A stretch of 64,000 bases of DNA from Pseudomethylobacillus aquaticus (GCF_003730115.1 NZ_RJVP01000007.1:1-64000), one strand, 5' to 3'. Positions 54,950 through 64,000 are shown, numbered from the stretch's first letter. Notes: a model not told the origin generated them from the sequence alone. Made by a program: numbers and translations.

Positions 54950-55495
54950 TCAACCCTGATTCTTCCATAGCACATCCCCCTGACCAGCATCGCGGTTCAA
55001 GGCACGCGCCAGCACAAACAACAGATCGGAAAGACGATTCAGGTACTGCAAGGACACTGCCGTCACCTCGGATTCGCGGCTGAGACGGATCAACTGGCGC
55101 TCGGCGCGACGGCACACCGTGCGGGCCAGATGGCAAACGGCCGCGCCACGGCTGCCGCCGGGCAGGATGAACTCCTTGAGCGGCTCCAGTGGCTCGTTCA
55201 GGGCATCCAGCAACTGCTCCAGCTGGGTGACACGCTCCGCCTTGACCATGGCATGGCCGGGGATGCAGATCTCCCCGCCCAGATCGAACAGGTCGTGCTG
55301 CACCCGTGTGAGCGCAGCCACCACATCTTCACGCAAGGTTTCGGTGAGCAGCATGCCGATGATGGCGTTCAGCTCGTCCACATCGCCCATGGCTTCAACA
55401 CGCAGGCTATCTTTATCGATGCGGCTGCCATCGCCCAGACCGGTAGTGCCATCGTCACCGGTGCGTGTGTAGATCTTGCTGAGTCTGTTGCCCAT
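54950..55495 (-). CDS. PduO-type cob(I)alamin adenosyltransferase
   Basis: A 181-residue helical-bundle enzyme. The N-terminal TRTGDDGTTGLGDG binds ATP, AMGDVDELNAIIGML and the later LPGGSRGAAVCHLARTVCRRAER region complete the PduO signature. It attaches the adenosyl group to cob(I)alamin to make coenzyme B12. It is a single gene with a terminator downstream. No cobalamin-dependent enzyme or riboswitch is visible in the window. Confidence 0.95.
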   Translation of the reverse strand: MGNRLSKIYTRTGDDGTTGLGDGSRIDKDSLRVEAMGDVDELNAIIGMLLTETLREDVVAALTRVQHDLFDLGGEICIPGHAMVKAERVTQLEQLLDALNEPLEPLKEFILPGGSRGAAVCHLARTVCRRAERQLIRLSRESEVTAVSLQYLNRLSDLLFVLARALNRDAGQGDVLWKNQG

Positions 55496-55647
55496 GCTGC
55501 TTCCCTATAGTGTTGGCACCTGAGAACTCAGGCGCGATGAAGTTGCGATAAAAAGTCTGTAATTTATCTATTGTGGTATCAGCGACGGCCTTGCCTGGGC
55601 AAGCCATCCAGTCGCGTGCAGATTGTAACGCAAGCGTCACCACGACC

Positions 55648-55711
55648 ATGCGCTGTTCGGACCATGCGCTGTTCGGACCATGCGCTGTTCGGACCATGAC
55701 GCTCTCGGACC
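55648..55711. repeat. 16-base tandem repeat in front of murI
   Basis: The unit ATGCGCTGTTCGGACC occurs three times without change (55648-55695), followed by a fourth degenerate copy ATGACGCTCTCGGACC (55696-55711). It ends directly before the first ATG of the murI frame, 55 bases before the favoured start. Confidence 0.95.
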
Positions 55712-55765
55712 ATGACAAGCCGGATGCAGTTCGCTACACTCGGCGCAACAGGAGAACTGCCCACC

Positions 55766-56605
55766 GTGACCGACACTGTCCATTCCACCGCCCCCATCGG
55801 AGTATTCGACTCCGGCCTGGGGGGGCTCAGCGTACTGCAACACATCCGCAGCCTGCTGCCGCACGAAGATCTGATCTTTGTGGCGGATTGCGACCAGGCA
55901 CCTTATGGCAACAAATCCGCTGACGCCATCCAGCAACGCGCGTTCGCGCTGAGCCGCTTTCTGCTGGAGCAAGGCGCCAAGGCACTGGTGGTGGCCTGCA
56001 ACACCGCAACGGCAGCGGCCATCAGCAGCTTGCGTGCGCATTTCGAGCTGCCCATCATCGGCATGGAGCCTGCCGTGAAACCGGCTGTCGCCGCCTCGCG
56101 CAGCGGAGTGGTCGGTGTGCTGGCCACCACGGGCACCTTGCAAAGCGCCCAATTCGCAGCGCTGCTGGAAAGCTATGGCCAGGAAGTGGAAGTGGTGACG
56201 CAGGCTTGCAATGGCCTGGTGGAATGCATAGAGCGCGGCGAGCTGGATACGGCAGAAACACGCGCCTTGCTGGAACGCTATATGCGCCCGCTGCTGAATG
56301 CCGGAGCGGATACGCTGGTACTGGGTTGCACCCATTATCCCTTCGTGCGTCCGCTGATCGAGTCTCTAGGCAGCCCGGACATCGCCATCATCGATACCGG
56401 TGCCGCGGTGGCACGTCAGCTGCAACGCAAGCTTGCCGAGCATGCACTGCTCAACCCGTCCAGCCTGGCAGGTAACAATCACTTCTGGCTGAACCGTGGC
56501 ACGGTGGCCAGCTTCGCCGAAACCTCGGCACTGATCGCACGCTTATGGTCGGCACCTGCCATCGTGCTGACATTGCCGGAAGCGTATACACACATCAACC
56601 GCTAG
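55766..56605 (+). CDS. murI: Glutamate racemase
   Basis: The GTG at 55766 gives 279 residues, near the usual length; an ATG at 55712 would add 18 residues that do not belong to the family and directly abut a tandem repeat. AGGAG stands eleven bases before the GTG. GVFDSGLGGLSVL, the catalytic Cys in VVACNTATAAA and the second in VLGCTHYPF are intact. It makes D-glutamate for peptidoglycan. Confidence 0.94.
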   Translation: MTDTVHSTAPIGVFDSGLGGLSVLQHIRSLLPHEDLIFVADCDQAPYGNKSADAIQQRAFALSRFLLEQGAKALVVACNTATAAAISSLRAHFELPIIGMEPAVKPAVAASRSGVVGVLATTGTLQSAQFAALLESYGQEVEVVTQACNGLVECIERGELDTAETRALLERYMRPLLNAGADTLVLGCTHYPFVRPLIESLGSPDIAIIDTGAAVARQLQRKLAEHALLNPSSLAGNNHFWLNRGTVASFAETSALIARLWSAPAIVLTLPEAYTHINR

Positions 56606-56973
56606 ATGTTTGTTGAAAAACCAGAAAGTTAAACAAAGATTACCCAAAACCTGGTATTAACCGTCGTAAATTCAGGGTGGATGTCCGACGCCTTAGCTCG
56701 CCATGTGATTCCGACGGGAGTTCAGCGAAGCACGGCATGCATATCGCGGTTTGGCTTGATGGCCTGGGTTCCCGCCTGCGCGGGAACGACAACTCGGGTA
56801 ATTGGAGATGTCCTAAGTCGTGGTAATAAGGTCAGCGACCAGGCCTGACCCGCTTGCGGTGCACAACAAGCTAGGGGTTGATTCGACAGACGATTAAAGC
56901 GAGTCCATCCTGGCTGGCCAGCTGGATGACCGCTCCTCAAAAGTCGCCTTTTAAAACCAGCGATGACCCAAAA
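56606..56973. other. Intergenic region after murI
   Basis: This 368-base stretch has no credible gene. Apart from the palindromic repeat at 56764-56791, I see nothing recognisable in it. Confidence 0.5.
56764..56791. repeat. Dispersed palindromic repeat, variant
   Basis: CTGGGTTCCCGCCTGCGCGG continues into GAACGAC. It is the same type as the element at 47278-47307, with compensatory changes (CCG to CCC, CGG to GGG) that keep the hairpin. Confidence 0.7.
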
Positions 56974-57162
56974 CTAATGGTGACCGATGACTTCGCCAGC
57001 CTTGAGCTTGTAACGCGTGCCGCAGTAGGGGCAAGCAGCATGTCCGGTAGCTGCCAGGTCAAGGAACACACGTGGATGCGAGGCCCACAGAGCGACCTCT
57101 TTGGTAGGGCAGTGCAGTGGCAGGTCTTTTGCCGACACTTCGAATTCTTTAACGTCAGACAT
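56974..57162 (-). CDS. Small zinc-finger (CHCC-type) protein
   Basis: From the ATG at 57162 (GGAG nine bases upstream) the protein has 62 residues. It contains the zinc ligand pattern LPLHCP, ASHPRVFLDL and CPYCGTRY of the zf-CHCC family, related to the NDUFS6 subunit of mitochondrial complex I. It lies 62 bases upstream of... the reading order puts it after ilvE on the same strand, as is common in betaproteobacteria. Function unknown. Confidence 0.9.
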   Translation of the reverse strand: MSDVKEFEVSAKDLPLHCPTKEVALWASHPRVFLDLAATGHAACPYCGTRYKLKAGEVIGHH

Positions 57163-57224
57163 CGCTAACTTCTCCAGATTGCTCACTCGCTCATGCCCGC
57201 CATGGCAGGCATGAGCGCCCAGAT

Positions 57225-58157
57225 TTATACCAGCGTTAGCCAGTGCTCGTGTGCTGGTGAACGACCCTTGACCACATCAAAGTACAGTGACTGCAGTTTT
57301 TCAGTGACCGGGCCGCGCTTGCCTGCGCCGATGGCACGGTTATCCAGCTCGCGGATAGGCGTGACTTCAGCAGCCGTACCGGTGAAGAAGGCTTCGTCGG
57401 CAGAATAGACTTCGTCACGCGTGATGCGCTTCTCGATCACGGTCAGGCCAAGTTCGCCCGCCAGTTGCACGATGGTGTCGCGCGTGATGCCTTCCAGCGC
57501 CGAGGTCAGGTCCGGCGTGTACAGCTTGCCGTTGCGCACGATGAACACGTTCTCGCCTGAGCCTTCCGCGACAAAACCATCCACGTCCAGCAGCAGGGCT
57601 TCATCGTAACCGTCCTGCGCCGCTTCCTGATGCGCGAGGATGGAGTTCATGTAGTTGCCGTTGGCCTTGGCTTTGCACATGGTGATGTTGACGTGGTGAC
57701 GCGAGAACGACGAGGTCTTGACGCGGATGCCGCGCTCCAGCGCTTCGTCACCCATGTAAGCGCCCCAGCTCCAGGCTGCGACGATGACGTGCGTGGACAG
57801 GGTCTTGGCAGCGATGCCCATGGCTTCCGCACCGTAGAACGCCATCGGGCGCAGGTAGGCAGATTCCAGATTGTTCTCGCGCACCGCCGCGCGCTGCGCT
57901 TCGGCGATGGTGGCCTTGTCGTAGGGCAGCTTCATGCCGAGGATGTGCGCGGAACGGAACAGGCGGTCGGTATGCTCCTTGAGACGGAAGATCGCCGTAC
58001 CCTTGTCGGTCTTGTAGGCACGCACGCCTTCGAACACACCCATGCCATAGTGCAGGGTATGCGTGAGCACATGCGTGGTGGCATCACGCCAGGGCACCAT
58101 CTTGCCGTCGTACCAGATTACGCCATCACGGTCTGCCATTGATTTGGCCACAGCCAT
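57225..58157 (-). CDS. ilvE: Branched-chain amino acid aminotransferase
   Basis: A 310-residue class IV aminotransferase: IWYDGKMVPWRDATTHVLTH, YGMGVFEGVRAY, the Lys region CKANGNYMNS-like KAKANGNYMNSILA, DGFVAEGSGENVF and FFTGTAAEVTPI. It performs the last step of valine, leucine and isoleucine synthesis with PLP. AAGGA lies ten bases before the ATG. The small zinc-finger gene follows 62 bases downstream on the same strand. Confidence 0.96.
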   Translation of the reverse strand: MAVAKSMADRDGVIWYDGKMVPWRDATTHVLTHTLHYGMGVFEGVRAYKTDKGTAIFRLKEHTDRLFRSAHILGMKLPYDKATIAEAQRAAVRENNLESAYLRPMAFYGAEAMGIAAKTLSTHVIVAAWSWGAYMGDEALERGIRVKTSSFSRHHVNITMCKAKANGNYMNSILAHQEAAQDGYDEALLLDVDGFVAEGSGENVFIVRNGKLYTPDLTSALEGITRDTIVQLAGELGLTVIEKRITRDEVYSADEAFFTGTAAEVTPIRELDNRAIGAGKRGPVTEKLQSLYFDVVKGRSPAHEHWLTLV

Positions 58158-58373
58158 CTTCTTGTTTCCTTTTGCCTGAATGCGGGCCTGTCGGCCCTGT
58201 TATATATGAGCTTGTCAGCGCTGTTGTGCGTGGCTTGCCGTTCTGTGCTGTAGATACTCAGCGATTTTACAGGCCCGCAGCGGCCCGACCAGAGACTGGC
58301 TTGTCAGCTCAACGCCGAAAAGCTTTAATTGTAAACGAGCGCCTACTGGCTTGAACAGAAAAAGGAATCGATG

Positions 58374-59228
58374 ATGGCGAATATTTTGCTGGTTGGCACG
58401 GCCACGCTGGATCTGGTGTTCACGCTGGACCATGCGCCCGGTGCCGACGAAGAGATGCGCGCCCAGCAATTACGCACCGTGCGCGGCGGCAATGCCGCCA
58501 ACAGCGCCGTGGTGTTGAGCCAACTGGGGCACCAGTGTCATTTCGTCGGCACACTGGCCGATGCCCCGGAAAGTGCGGTGATCACTGAAGATTTCATACG
58601 CTATGGCATCGATTTCCAGCACAGTCCGCGACTGCCGGGCAAGCCGCCCACCTCCAGCATCTATCTTAGCCACCAGGCGCGCAGCATTGTGCATTACCGC
58701 GACCTGCCCGAACTGGCCGCCGATGCACTGGACCGTGTCGCGCTGGACGAGTTGGACTGGGCACACTTTGAAGGCCGCAATGTCCAGGCGCTCAGCACGA
58801 TGATGCACACACTCAGGCGCCGTCGGCCCGCCTTGCCCATTTCACTGGAACTGGAAAAACCACGCCCGGGCATCGAGCAACTTTACACACTGCCAGACTG
58901 GCTGCTGTGCTCACGCGGCTTCGCCGAGCAACACAGCACTGGGCCACTGGCCAACTTTTTATGCCAGATGCGCAAGCTGGCTCCGCAGGCGGGTGTCATC
59001 GTCGCAGCGGGAAGCGAGGGCGCTTATGCGATGCAAGGCGAACAACTGCATCATGCCTCTGCGCAAGCACCCGGCCAGGTCATCGACACACTGGGTGCGG
59101 GCGACACCTTCAATGCTGCCATCATCGCGGCACTGCTGTCTGAACAAGCGCTGCCGGCCACGCTGCACTCTGCTTGTGCGCTGGCGGGGCGAAAATGTGG
59201 CATGCGCGGCTTCAACCTGCATTTGTGA
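58374..59228 (+). CDS. PfkB-family sugar kinase
   Basis: A 284-residue ribokinase-fold protein. ILLVGTATLDLVF at the start, RGGNAANSAVVLSQLG as the substrate-side motif and the ATP-site DTLGAGDTFNAAII are clear. The C-terminus CALAGRKCGMRGF resembles the ketohexokinase-like subgroup. Substrate unknown. Two adjacent ATGs (58371 and 58374) are possible; the second has better spacing from AAAAGGA. Confidence 0.9.
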   Translation: MANILLVGTATLDLVFTLDHAPGADEEMRAQQLRTVRGGNAANSAVVLSQLGHQCHFVGTLADAPESAVITEDFIRYGIDFQHSPRLPGKPPTSSIYLSHQARSIVHYRDLPELAADALDRVALDELDWAHFEGRNVQALSTMMHTLRRRRPALPISLELEKPRPGIEQLYTLPDWLLCSRGFAEQHSTGPLANFLCQMRKLAPQAGVIVAAGSEGAYAMQGEQLHHASAQAPGQVIDTLGAGDTFNAAIIAALLSEQALPATLHSACALAGRKCGMRGFNLHL

Positions 59229-59397
59229 CAGAACGATAGCAAGGCAATCAGGGTCATATTGCGCGTTATCGATGTATTTTTTTGGCATGCCACCAAGCCT
59301 GACAAGCACTCAATTGCATAGCACCGAACTGCATAAAATTTGATGCTAGGGGCGTGATAACATTTGGGTCTATGTTTTCAGTATGGAGCCGGACACC

Positions 59398-59994
59398 ATG
59401 AATAGAACTCTGAATGCCTTGCTTGTCCTGGTGCTGAGCGTCTTGTTATCGTCCTGCGACGCTGGCAAGCCTGCGCCGGCCGAGCTGAATGGCACGGATA
59501 TCACCGGCGCCGAGTTCGCCAACACGCTGGCGCTGACCGACCATACCGGCAAGCCGCGCACCCTGGAGGACTTCAAAGGCAAGGCCGTTGCGCTGTTCTT
59601 CGGTTTCACGCATTGCCCGGAGATCTGCCCCACCACCATGGCTGACCTGGCGGCCGCACTGAAATTGATGGGCAAGGATGGCGAGCAGGTGCAGGTGCTG
59701 TTCGTCACCGTGGACCCGGAGCGCGACACGCCGGAAGTTTTGGCACAGTTCGTGCCTTCATTCAACCCCAATTTCATTGGCTTGACCGGGACGCCGGAAG
59801 AGATCGCCGCCACAGCGGCCAATTTCAAGATCTTTTATGCGAAGCAGGCAGAACCGGGCAGCGAGCACTACAACATCGACCACAGCGCTGGCATCTATGC
59901 GTTTGATAAATCAGGGAAAGTCCGGGTTTATCTGAAATATGGTCAAAAACCCGAGCTGATCGCGCATGATTTACAACAACTTTTATTGATGTAG
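59398..59994 (+). CDS. SCO1/SenC-type copper chaperone for oxidase assembly
   Basis: From the ATG at 59398 (GGAG nine bases upstream) the protein has 198 residues. It carries a lipoprotein signal with Cys near residue 18 (LLSSCD), a thioredoxin fold with the copper motif HCPEICPTT and the distal His in NIDHSAGIYAF. SCO proteins deliver copper to the CuA or CuB site of oxidases. It stands 99 bases upstream of ccoN, so it probably serves the cbb3 oxidase. Confidence 0.93.
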   Translation: MNRTLNALLVLVLSVLLSSCDAGKPAPAELNGTDITGAEFANTLALTDHTGKPRTLEDFKGKAVALFFGFTHCPEICPTTMADLAAALKLMGKDGEQVQVLFVTVDPERDTPEVLAQFVPSFNPNFIGLTGTPEEIAATAANFKIFYAKQAEPGSEHYNIDHSAGIYAFDKSGKVRVYLKYGQKPELIAHDLQQLLLM

Positions 59995-60049
59995 CGCAAT
60001 TTATATAAGATTTTTTTGCTTGTTCTGCCTAGTGGTAAGCACTTATAAT
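59986..60049 (+). promoter_or_regulatory. Possible FNR/ANR site and promoter of ccoNOQP
   Basis: TTGAT-GTAG-CGCAA (59986-59999) matches the left half and three of five bases of the right half of the FNR/ANR box, overlapping the stop of the SCO gene. TTGTTC (60020-60025) and TATAAT (60044-60049), with an 18-base spacer, form a good sigma-70 promoter. The box would be centred near -63. FNR control is known for cbb3 oxidases. Confidence 0.45.
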
Positions 60050-60093
60050 TTTTGGTTTTTCGCATACGCAATTTAGATTTAGGGGACGTAGTA

Positions 60094-61539
60094 ATGGCCA
60101 CCGCCGCGACCAGCGCACCAATCAACGAACAGTACAATTACGACATTGTGCGGAAATTCACCATCATGACCTTGGTCTGGGGTGCGATCGGCATGTTTGT
60201 CGGTGTTTACATCGCCTCCGAACTGGCGTTTCCGTTCCTGAACTTTGACAACCCTTACATCACCTTTGGCCGTCTGCGTCCGGTACACACCGGTGCGGTG
60301 ATCTTCGGTTTTGGCGGTAGTGCCCTGTTCGCAACCTCTTACTACGTTGTACAACGCACCTGTCAGGCACGCCTGCTGAGCGACGGCATGGCCAGTTTCA
60401 CCTTCTGGGGCTGGCAGACGGTCATCGTCTGTGCCGCACTCGGCAACATGATGGGCTATAGCCAGGGCCGTGAATATGCGGAAATGGAATGGCCGATCGA
60501 CCTGCTGATCCTGGTGGTGTGGGTCACCTACCTCATCATCTTCGTTGGCACCCTGATGAAGCGCAAACAGCCGCACATCTACGTCGCCAACTGGTTCTAC
60601 CTCGCTTTCATCCTCGCCACCGCACTGTTGCACGTGTTCAACAACCTGTCCGTGCCAGTCGAACTGTTCTCCATGAAATCCTACAGCCTGTTCTCCGGCG
60701 CACAGGATGCCATGACGCAGTGGTGGTATGGCCACAACGCCGTCGGCTTTTTCCTGACCGCCGCCTTCCTGGGCATGATGTACTACTTCGTTCCCAAGCA
60801 GGCAGGCCGTCCGGTGTACTCCTACCGCCTGTCCATCATCCACTTCTGGGCCATCATCTTCCTGTACATGTGGGCGGGTTCGCACCACCTGCACTGGACT
60901 GCGATCCCGGACTGGACTTCCACGCTGGCCGCCACCTTCTCCATCATGTTGCTGCTGCCTTCCTGGGGCGGCATGATCAACGGCATCCTGACGCTGTCCG
61001 GTGCCTGGGACAAGCTGCGCACCGACCCCATCATGCGCTTCCTGATCGTGGCGCTGTCGTTCTACGGCATGTCCACCTTTGAAGGCCCGATGATGTCGCT
61101 CAAGGATGTGAATGCCCTGTCACACTACACGGACTGGACCATCGGTCACGTGCATTCCGGTGCTCTGGGCTGGGTGGCGATGATCACCTTCGGCTCGCTG
61201 TACCACCTGGTACCACGCTTGTGGAACACCCAGATGTTCAGCCTGCGCCTGATCAATGTGCACTTCTGGCTGGCCACCATAGGCGTGCTGCTGTACATCA
61301 CCGCGATGTGGATCTCCGGCATCATGCAAGGCCTGATGTGGCGCGCTTTCGATGATTACGGCAACCTGCAATATGCCTTCGTGGAATCAGTGGCAGCAGC
61401 GCATCCGTTCTACATCATGCGTGCTGTTGGCGGTGCGTTCTTCCTCGCCGGCATGATTCTGATGTGCTACAACGTTTACAGAACCATCCGTCAAGGCAGT
61501 ACCGAAACGCAAGCCGAACTGGCGCCTGCCGCGGCTTGA
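60094..61539 (+). CDS. ccoN: Cytochrome cbb3 oxidase subunit I CcoN
   Basis: The ATG at 60094 with AGGGG eight bases upstream gives 481 residues; a frame from 60052 adds 14 residues without support. It is the haem-copper catalytic subunit with twelve helices: [31 protein letters not shown] for the CuB His and YDWT-like [17 protein letters not shown] for the haem His pair. It reduces oxygen at high affinity in the inner membrane. First gene of ccoNOQP. Confidence 0.97.
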   Translation: MATAATSAPINEQYNYDIVRKFTIMTLVWGAIGMFVGVYIASELAFPFLNFDNPYITFGRLRPVHTGAVIFGFGGSALFATSYYVVQRTCQARLLSDGMASFTFWGWQTVIVCAALGNMMGYSQGREYAEMEWPIDLLILVVWVTYLIIFVGTLMKRKQPHIYVANWFYLAFILATALLHVFNNLSVPVELFSMKSYSLFSGAQDAMTQWWYGHNAVGFFLTAAFLGMMYYFVPKQAGRPVYSYRLSIIHFWAIIFLYMWAGSHHLHWTAIPDWTSTLAATFSIMLLLPSWGGMINGILTLSGAWDKLRTDPIMRFLIVALSFYGMSTFEGPMMSLKDVNALSHYTDWTIGHVHSGALGWVAMITFGSLYHLVPRLWNTQMFSLRLINVHFWLATIGVLLYITAMWISGIMQGLMWRAFDDYGNLQYAFVESVAAAHPFYIMRAVGGAFFLAGMILMCYNVYRTIRQGSTETQAELAPAAA

Positions 61540-61587
61540 GTTAAGACACTGCCTGAGTAACAGACGAAACAGAAACACGGAGCACGT

Positions 61588-62322
61588 ATGAAGCACGACA
61601 AGATTGAACGTAACCTTGGCATACTCGCCATCCTGACCATGCTTGCCATCAGTGCCGGCGGCATGGTGGAGATCGTCCCGCTGTTCTTTATCAAGGAGAC
61701 GGTGGAGAAAGTGGAGGGCGTGCGGCCTTACACCCCGCTGGAACTGCGTGGGCGCGACATCTATATACGCGAAGGCTGCTACTTGTGCCACTCGCAAATG
61801 ATACGTCCGTTCCGTGATGAAGCCTTGCGTTACGGTCACTATTCGCTGGCAGCTGAATCCAAGTATGACCATCCGTTCCAGTGGGGCTCCAAGCGCACCG
61901 GTCCTGACCTGGCACGTGTAGGCAACAAATACTCCAACGAGTGGCAAACCCAGCATCTGATCGCACCGCGTTCGCTGGTGCCGCAATCGGTGATGCCTAA
62001 CTACCCCTGGCTGATCAAGAACGCGCTGGACTATTCCGATATCCAGAAACGCATGCTGGCCCTGCGCACCACGGGCGTGCCCTACTCCAACAGCCAGGCT
62101 GAATACGAGCGCAATGTGACCGAGTTCGGCGCAGATGTGGCCAAGCAGCTGCACATCCCGGATGCTGAAAAGAACCTGATCGGCCAGGAACAGTTGAACA
62201 ACTACGACGGCAAGGCCGACCAGGTCACCGAGATGGATGCACTGGTGTCTTACTTGCAGGTGCTGGGCACCATGGTCGATTTCAAGAAGTACGCTGACGA
62301 CGAATTCGTCAAGTATCGCTAA
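61588..62322 (+). CDS. ccoO: Cytochrome cbb3 oxidase subunit II CcoO
   Basis: A 244-residue monohaem cytochrome c with one N-terminal membrane helix and the CxxCH site in EGCYLCHSQMIRPF. The axial Met lies in VPQSVMPNYPW. It passes electrons to CcoN. It follows ccoN after 48 bases. Confidence 0.97.
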   Translation: MKHDKIERNLGILAILTMLAISAGGMVEIVPLFFIKETVEKVEGVRPYTPLELRGRDIYIREGCYLCHSQMIRPFRDEALRYGHYSLAAESKYDHPFQWGSKRTGPDLARVGNKYSNEWQTQHLIAPRSLVPQSVMPNYPWLIKNALDYSDIQKRMLALRTTGVPYSNSQAEYERNVTEFGADVAKQLHIPDAEKNLIGQEQLNNYDGKADQVTEMDALVSYLQVLGTMVDFKKYADDEFVKYR

Positions 62323-62333
62323 GGATCAGTTCG

Positions 62334-62519
62334 ATGGAATGGTTGCTGTGGTTCACCCAGTTCGAGAACACCAAGCCGCTGGCACTGGTGATCTTTTTCA
62401 CGGTGTTTTGCGGCATCCTGTTTTATGTATACGGCAGCAAGCAACGCGGTAGCAAGCTGGAAAGCTACAAGCAGATTCCGTTGCTGGATGATGAGCACGT
62501 CAAGGAAAAGCAGTCATGA
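62334..62519 (+). CDS. ccoQ: Cytochrome cbb3 oxidase small subunit CcoQ
   Basis: A 61-residue protein with a single membrane helix (residues 15-35) and the short C-terminal tail usual in CcoQ. It stabilises the complex. It lies between ccoO and ccoP and overlaps the ccoP start by four bases. Confidence 0.93.
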   Translation: MEWLLWFTQFENTKPLALVIFFTVFCGILFYVYGSKQRGSKLESYKQIPLLDDEHVKEKQS

Positions 62520-63457
62520 GTCAGGATAACAACACCAACACCACCAACACCACTGGTCACGTCTGGGACAACGACCTGCAGGAGCTGGATAACCCCTTGC
62601 CGCGCTGGTGGATCTGGGGCTTTTACATCACCTTCGTGTTCACCATCGTGTACTGGCTGTTCTACCCGGCCTGGCCTATCGGTGACAACTACACCAAGGG
62701 GGTGCCTGGCCTGAACAGCATCACCTATACCGCTACCCAGCCCAATGGTGAGCAGGTTGAAAAAACCACCCACTGGAACATGCGTTCCAAGTTCATGGTG
62801 GAAATGAACGAGCTGCAGGAAGCGCAAAAGAAGTGGTTCGACAAGGTCGCCGCCATGCCGTTTGAAGACGTGCAGAAAGATGCCGAGCTGATGCAGTTCG
62901 TCAACTCGGTAGGCAAGACCATGTTCACCGACAACTGCGCTCCCTGTCACCAGCAGGGTGCGCAAGGCAAGATCGGCTTCTCGCCCAACCTGGCCGACGA
63001 CCACTGGCAATATGGTGGTACTTATCAGAACATCGAAGAGACCATCGTGGCAGGGCGTAACGGCTACATGCCACCGTTCAAGGAAGTGCTGCAGGACGAG
63101 CAGATCACCCAGCTCGCCAACTATGTCCTGGAGATGTCCGGCGAACCGCATGATGCCGAAGCCAGCAAGGCAGGCGCTGCATTGTTCCGTAGCGAAACGG
63201 CGGCCTGTTACTACTGCCATGGCGAGAACGCACAAGGCAAGATCCAGATGGGCTCGGCCAACCTGACCGACAAGATCTGGCTGTGGGCAGACATCCCTGG
63301 CAGCAAGACCGACGCAGCCAAGCTGGCAGAAGTGAAGCGCGTGATCACTGGCGGCCTGAATCGCGGCGTGATGCCGGCATGGAGTGGTCGCCTGAGCCCG
63401 GCTCAGATCAAGCTGCTCACCGTCTACGTGCACGACAGCCTGGGTGGCGGCAAGTAA
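62516..63457 (+). CDS. ccoP: Cytochrome cbb3 oxidase dihaem subunit CcoP
   Basis: A 313-residue subunit with an Asn/Thr-rich start, a membrane helix in WWIWGFYITFVFTIVYWLF region and two cytochrome c domains with CxxCH at CAPCHQQG and CYYCHGEN. It collects electrons from soluble cytochromes. The start overlaps ccoQ (ATGA). Confidence 0.97.
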   Translation: MSQDNNTNTTNTTGHVWDNDLQELDNPLPRWWIWGFYITFVFTIVYWLFYPAWPIGDNYTKGVPGLNSITYTATQPNGEQVEKTTHWNMRSKFMVEMNELQEAQKKWFDKVAAMPFEDVQKDAELMQFVNSVGKTMFTDNCAPCHQQGAQGKIGFSPNLADDHWQYGGTYQNIEETIVAGRNGYMPPFKEVLQDEQITQLANYVLEMSGEPHDAEASKAGAALFRSETAACYYCHGENAQGKIQMGSANLTDKIWLWADIPGSKTDAAKLAEVKRVITGGLNRGVMPAWSGRLSPAQIKLLTVYVHDSLGGGK

Positions 63458-63541
63458 GCAGTGACCTGCGCCCCCTACTCCAGCACAGTGCGTCGCATGA
63501 CGCATTGTGCTGACCTGATGTTCTGTTGCTGATAACGCATC

Positions 63542-64000
63542 ATGCCGCAAACAGGCGCCGCCAAACCCTCCTCGCTGCTGCACAAGCAGATCCCGATCGT
63601 CACGCGCTCGGTCAAGGGCAAGTTCCGTAATTTCAAGACCGCCGTCATGGTGGTCGCCTATTCCATCTACTTCCTGCTGCCCTGGATGCCCTGGCAGCGC
63701 AACAGTGCTGCGGACCAGGCGGTGATGTTCGATCTGGAATCGCGCCGCTTCTTCATCTTTGACCTGATCGTCTACCCGCAGGATATTTTCTGGCTGGCCA
63801 TGCTGCTGTTCATCGCCGCCGCACTGCTGTTCTTCACCACCGGCCTGATCGGACGCGCCTGGTGTGGTTATTTCTGCTTCCAGACCCTGTGGTCCGACCT
63901 GTTCATCTTCATCGAACGCATGATCCAGGGGGAGCGCCCGGCACGTTTACGCCTGATGAAACAGCCACTGGGGGCAGAAAAGATCCTCAAGATCGGCGGC
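63542..64000 (+). CDS. ccoG: CcoG oxidase-assembly ferredoxin-like protein, C-terminally cut
   Basis: The ATG at 63542 opens 153 codons that run to the right edge with no stop. HKQIPIVTRSVKGKFRNFK, two membrane segments and the AWCGYFCFQTLWSDLF motif belong to the CcoG/RdxA/FixG family. These proteins reduce Cu(II) to Cu(I) for cbb3 assembly and carry 4Fe-4S clusters in the part beyond the window. It follows ccoP after 84 bases. Confidence 0.93.
   Translation, partial: MPQTGAAKPSSLLHKQIPIVTRSVKGKFRNFKTAVMVVAYSIYFLLPWMPWQRNSAADQAVMFDLESRRFFIFDLIVYPQDIFWLAMLLFIAAALLFFTTGLIGRAWCGYFCFQTLWSDLFIFIERMIQGERPARLRLMKQPLGAEKILKIGG

Noticed and set aside
55648-55711. CRISPR-like array
   Set aside because: The units are directly adjacent with no spacers and only 16 bases long; it is a simple tandem repeat, and no cas genes are present.
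47278-56791. Palindromic elements at 47278 and 56764 as insertion sequence ends
   Set aside because: They are short stand-alone hairpins without a transposase gene or target duplications.

Overview
The window is typical of a betaproteobacterium with moderately high GC. It combines cytochrome cbb3 oxidase, a cysTWA sulfate importer, two sulfate-binding proteins and a very large organosulfur gene set. A Methylophilaceae-like methylotroph or a related Nitrosomonadales lineage seems most likely, but no ribosomal or other reliable marker is present, so this is inference. I found no tRNA, rRNA, CRISPR array or insertion sequence.

Layout. (1) About 1-8 kb: an edge gene fragment, a lipoprotein, Kup potassium transporter, a KdpE/short-KdpD two-component pair, cyclopropane fatty acid synthase and a FadL-type porin. 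(2) 8-11 kb: cysT-cysW-cysA. (3) 11-14.3 kb: a sugar-dehydrogenase-like protein, then an AT-rich patch with two lipoproteins and a small membrane protein, flanked by short palindromic repeats. (4) 14.3-47 kb: the sulfur region. It contains sbp with a downstream EAL protein; a porin; ompW-sfnB; metY; an eight-gene minus-strand set running msuE-sfnG-degenerate acyl-CoA synthetase-livGHMKF; a second sfnB; a small housekeeping insert (31.8-35.5 kb); a minus-strand set ssuD-like/DszC-like/amidohydrolase/ribB; and, divergent from it, a plus-strand run DszC-like/sfnR/ribA/cysE/encapsulin/cysteine desulfurase. (5) 47-51 kb: peroxiredoxin and a copZ/copA-cueR copper module. (6) 51-55 kb: a minus-strand yezD-porin-sbp-DUF2325-mop sulfate-limitation operon. 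(7) 55-64 kb: cobalamin adenosyltransferase, murI, a small zinc protein, ilvE, a PfkB kinase, SCO1 and ccoNOQP-ccoG, the last cut by the window edge.

How it works together (mixed basis). Six good sigma-54 promoter matches, all with exact GG-N10-GC geometry, stand in front of the porin, ompW-sfnB, msuE-sfnG-liv, the second sfnB, the ssuD-like operon and the DszC-like/sfnR operon. The last encodes SfnR, an NtrC-type activator without a sensor domain. Two of the divergent control regions also share an inverted repeat TGCTG-N6-CAGCA, a candidate SfnR enhancer. The regulon would take up organosulfur compounds (porin, OmpW, Liv-type importer), cleave C-S bonds with reduced-flavin monooxygenases (SfnG, SsuD-like, SfnB/DszC-like) using MsuE-reduced FMN, and boost flavin supply through embedded ribA and ribB. 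Sulfite or sulfide would then enter assimilation (CysE, MetY).

The most striking part is the end of the plus-strand run. A serine acetyltransferase is followed by a Family 2A (SrpI-type) encapsulin shell and a cysteine desulfurase with a roughly 220-residue low-complexity N-terminal extension, the expected cargo of that shell. The encapsulin family is known. Its placement downstream of sfnR and ribA, linking organosulfur scavenging to a sulfur nanocompartment, is the best candidate here for a little-described system.
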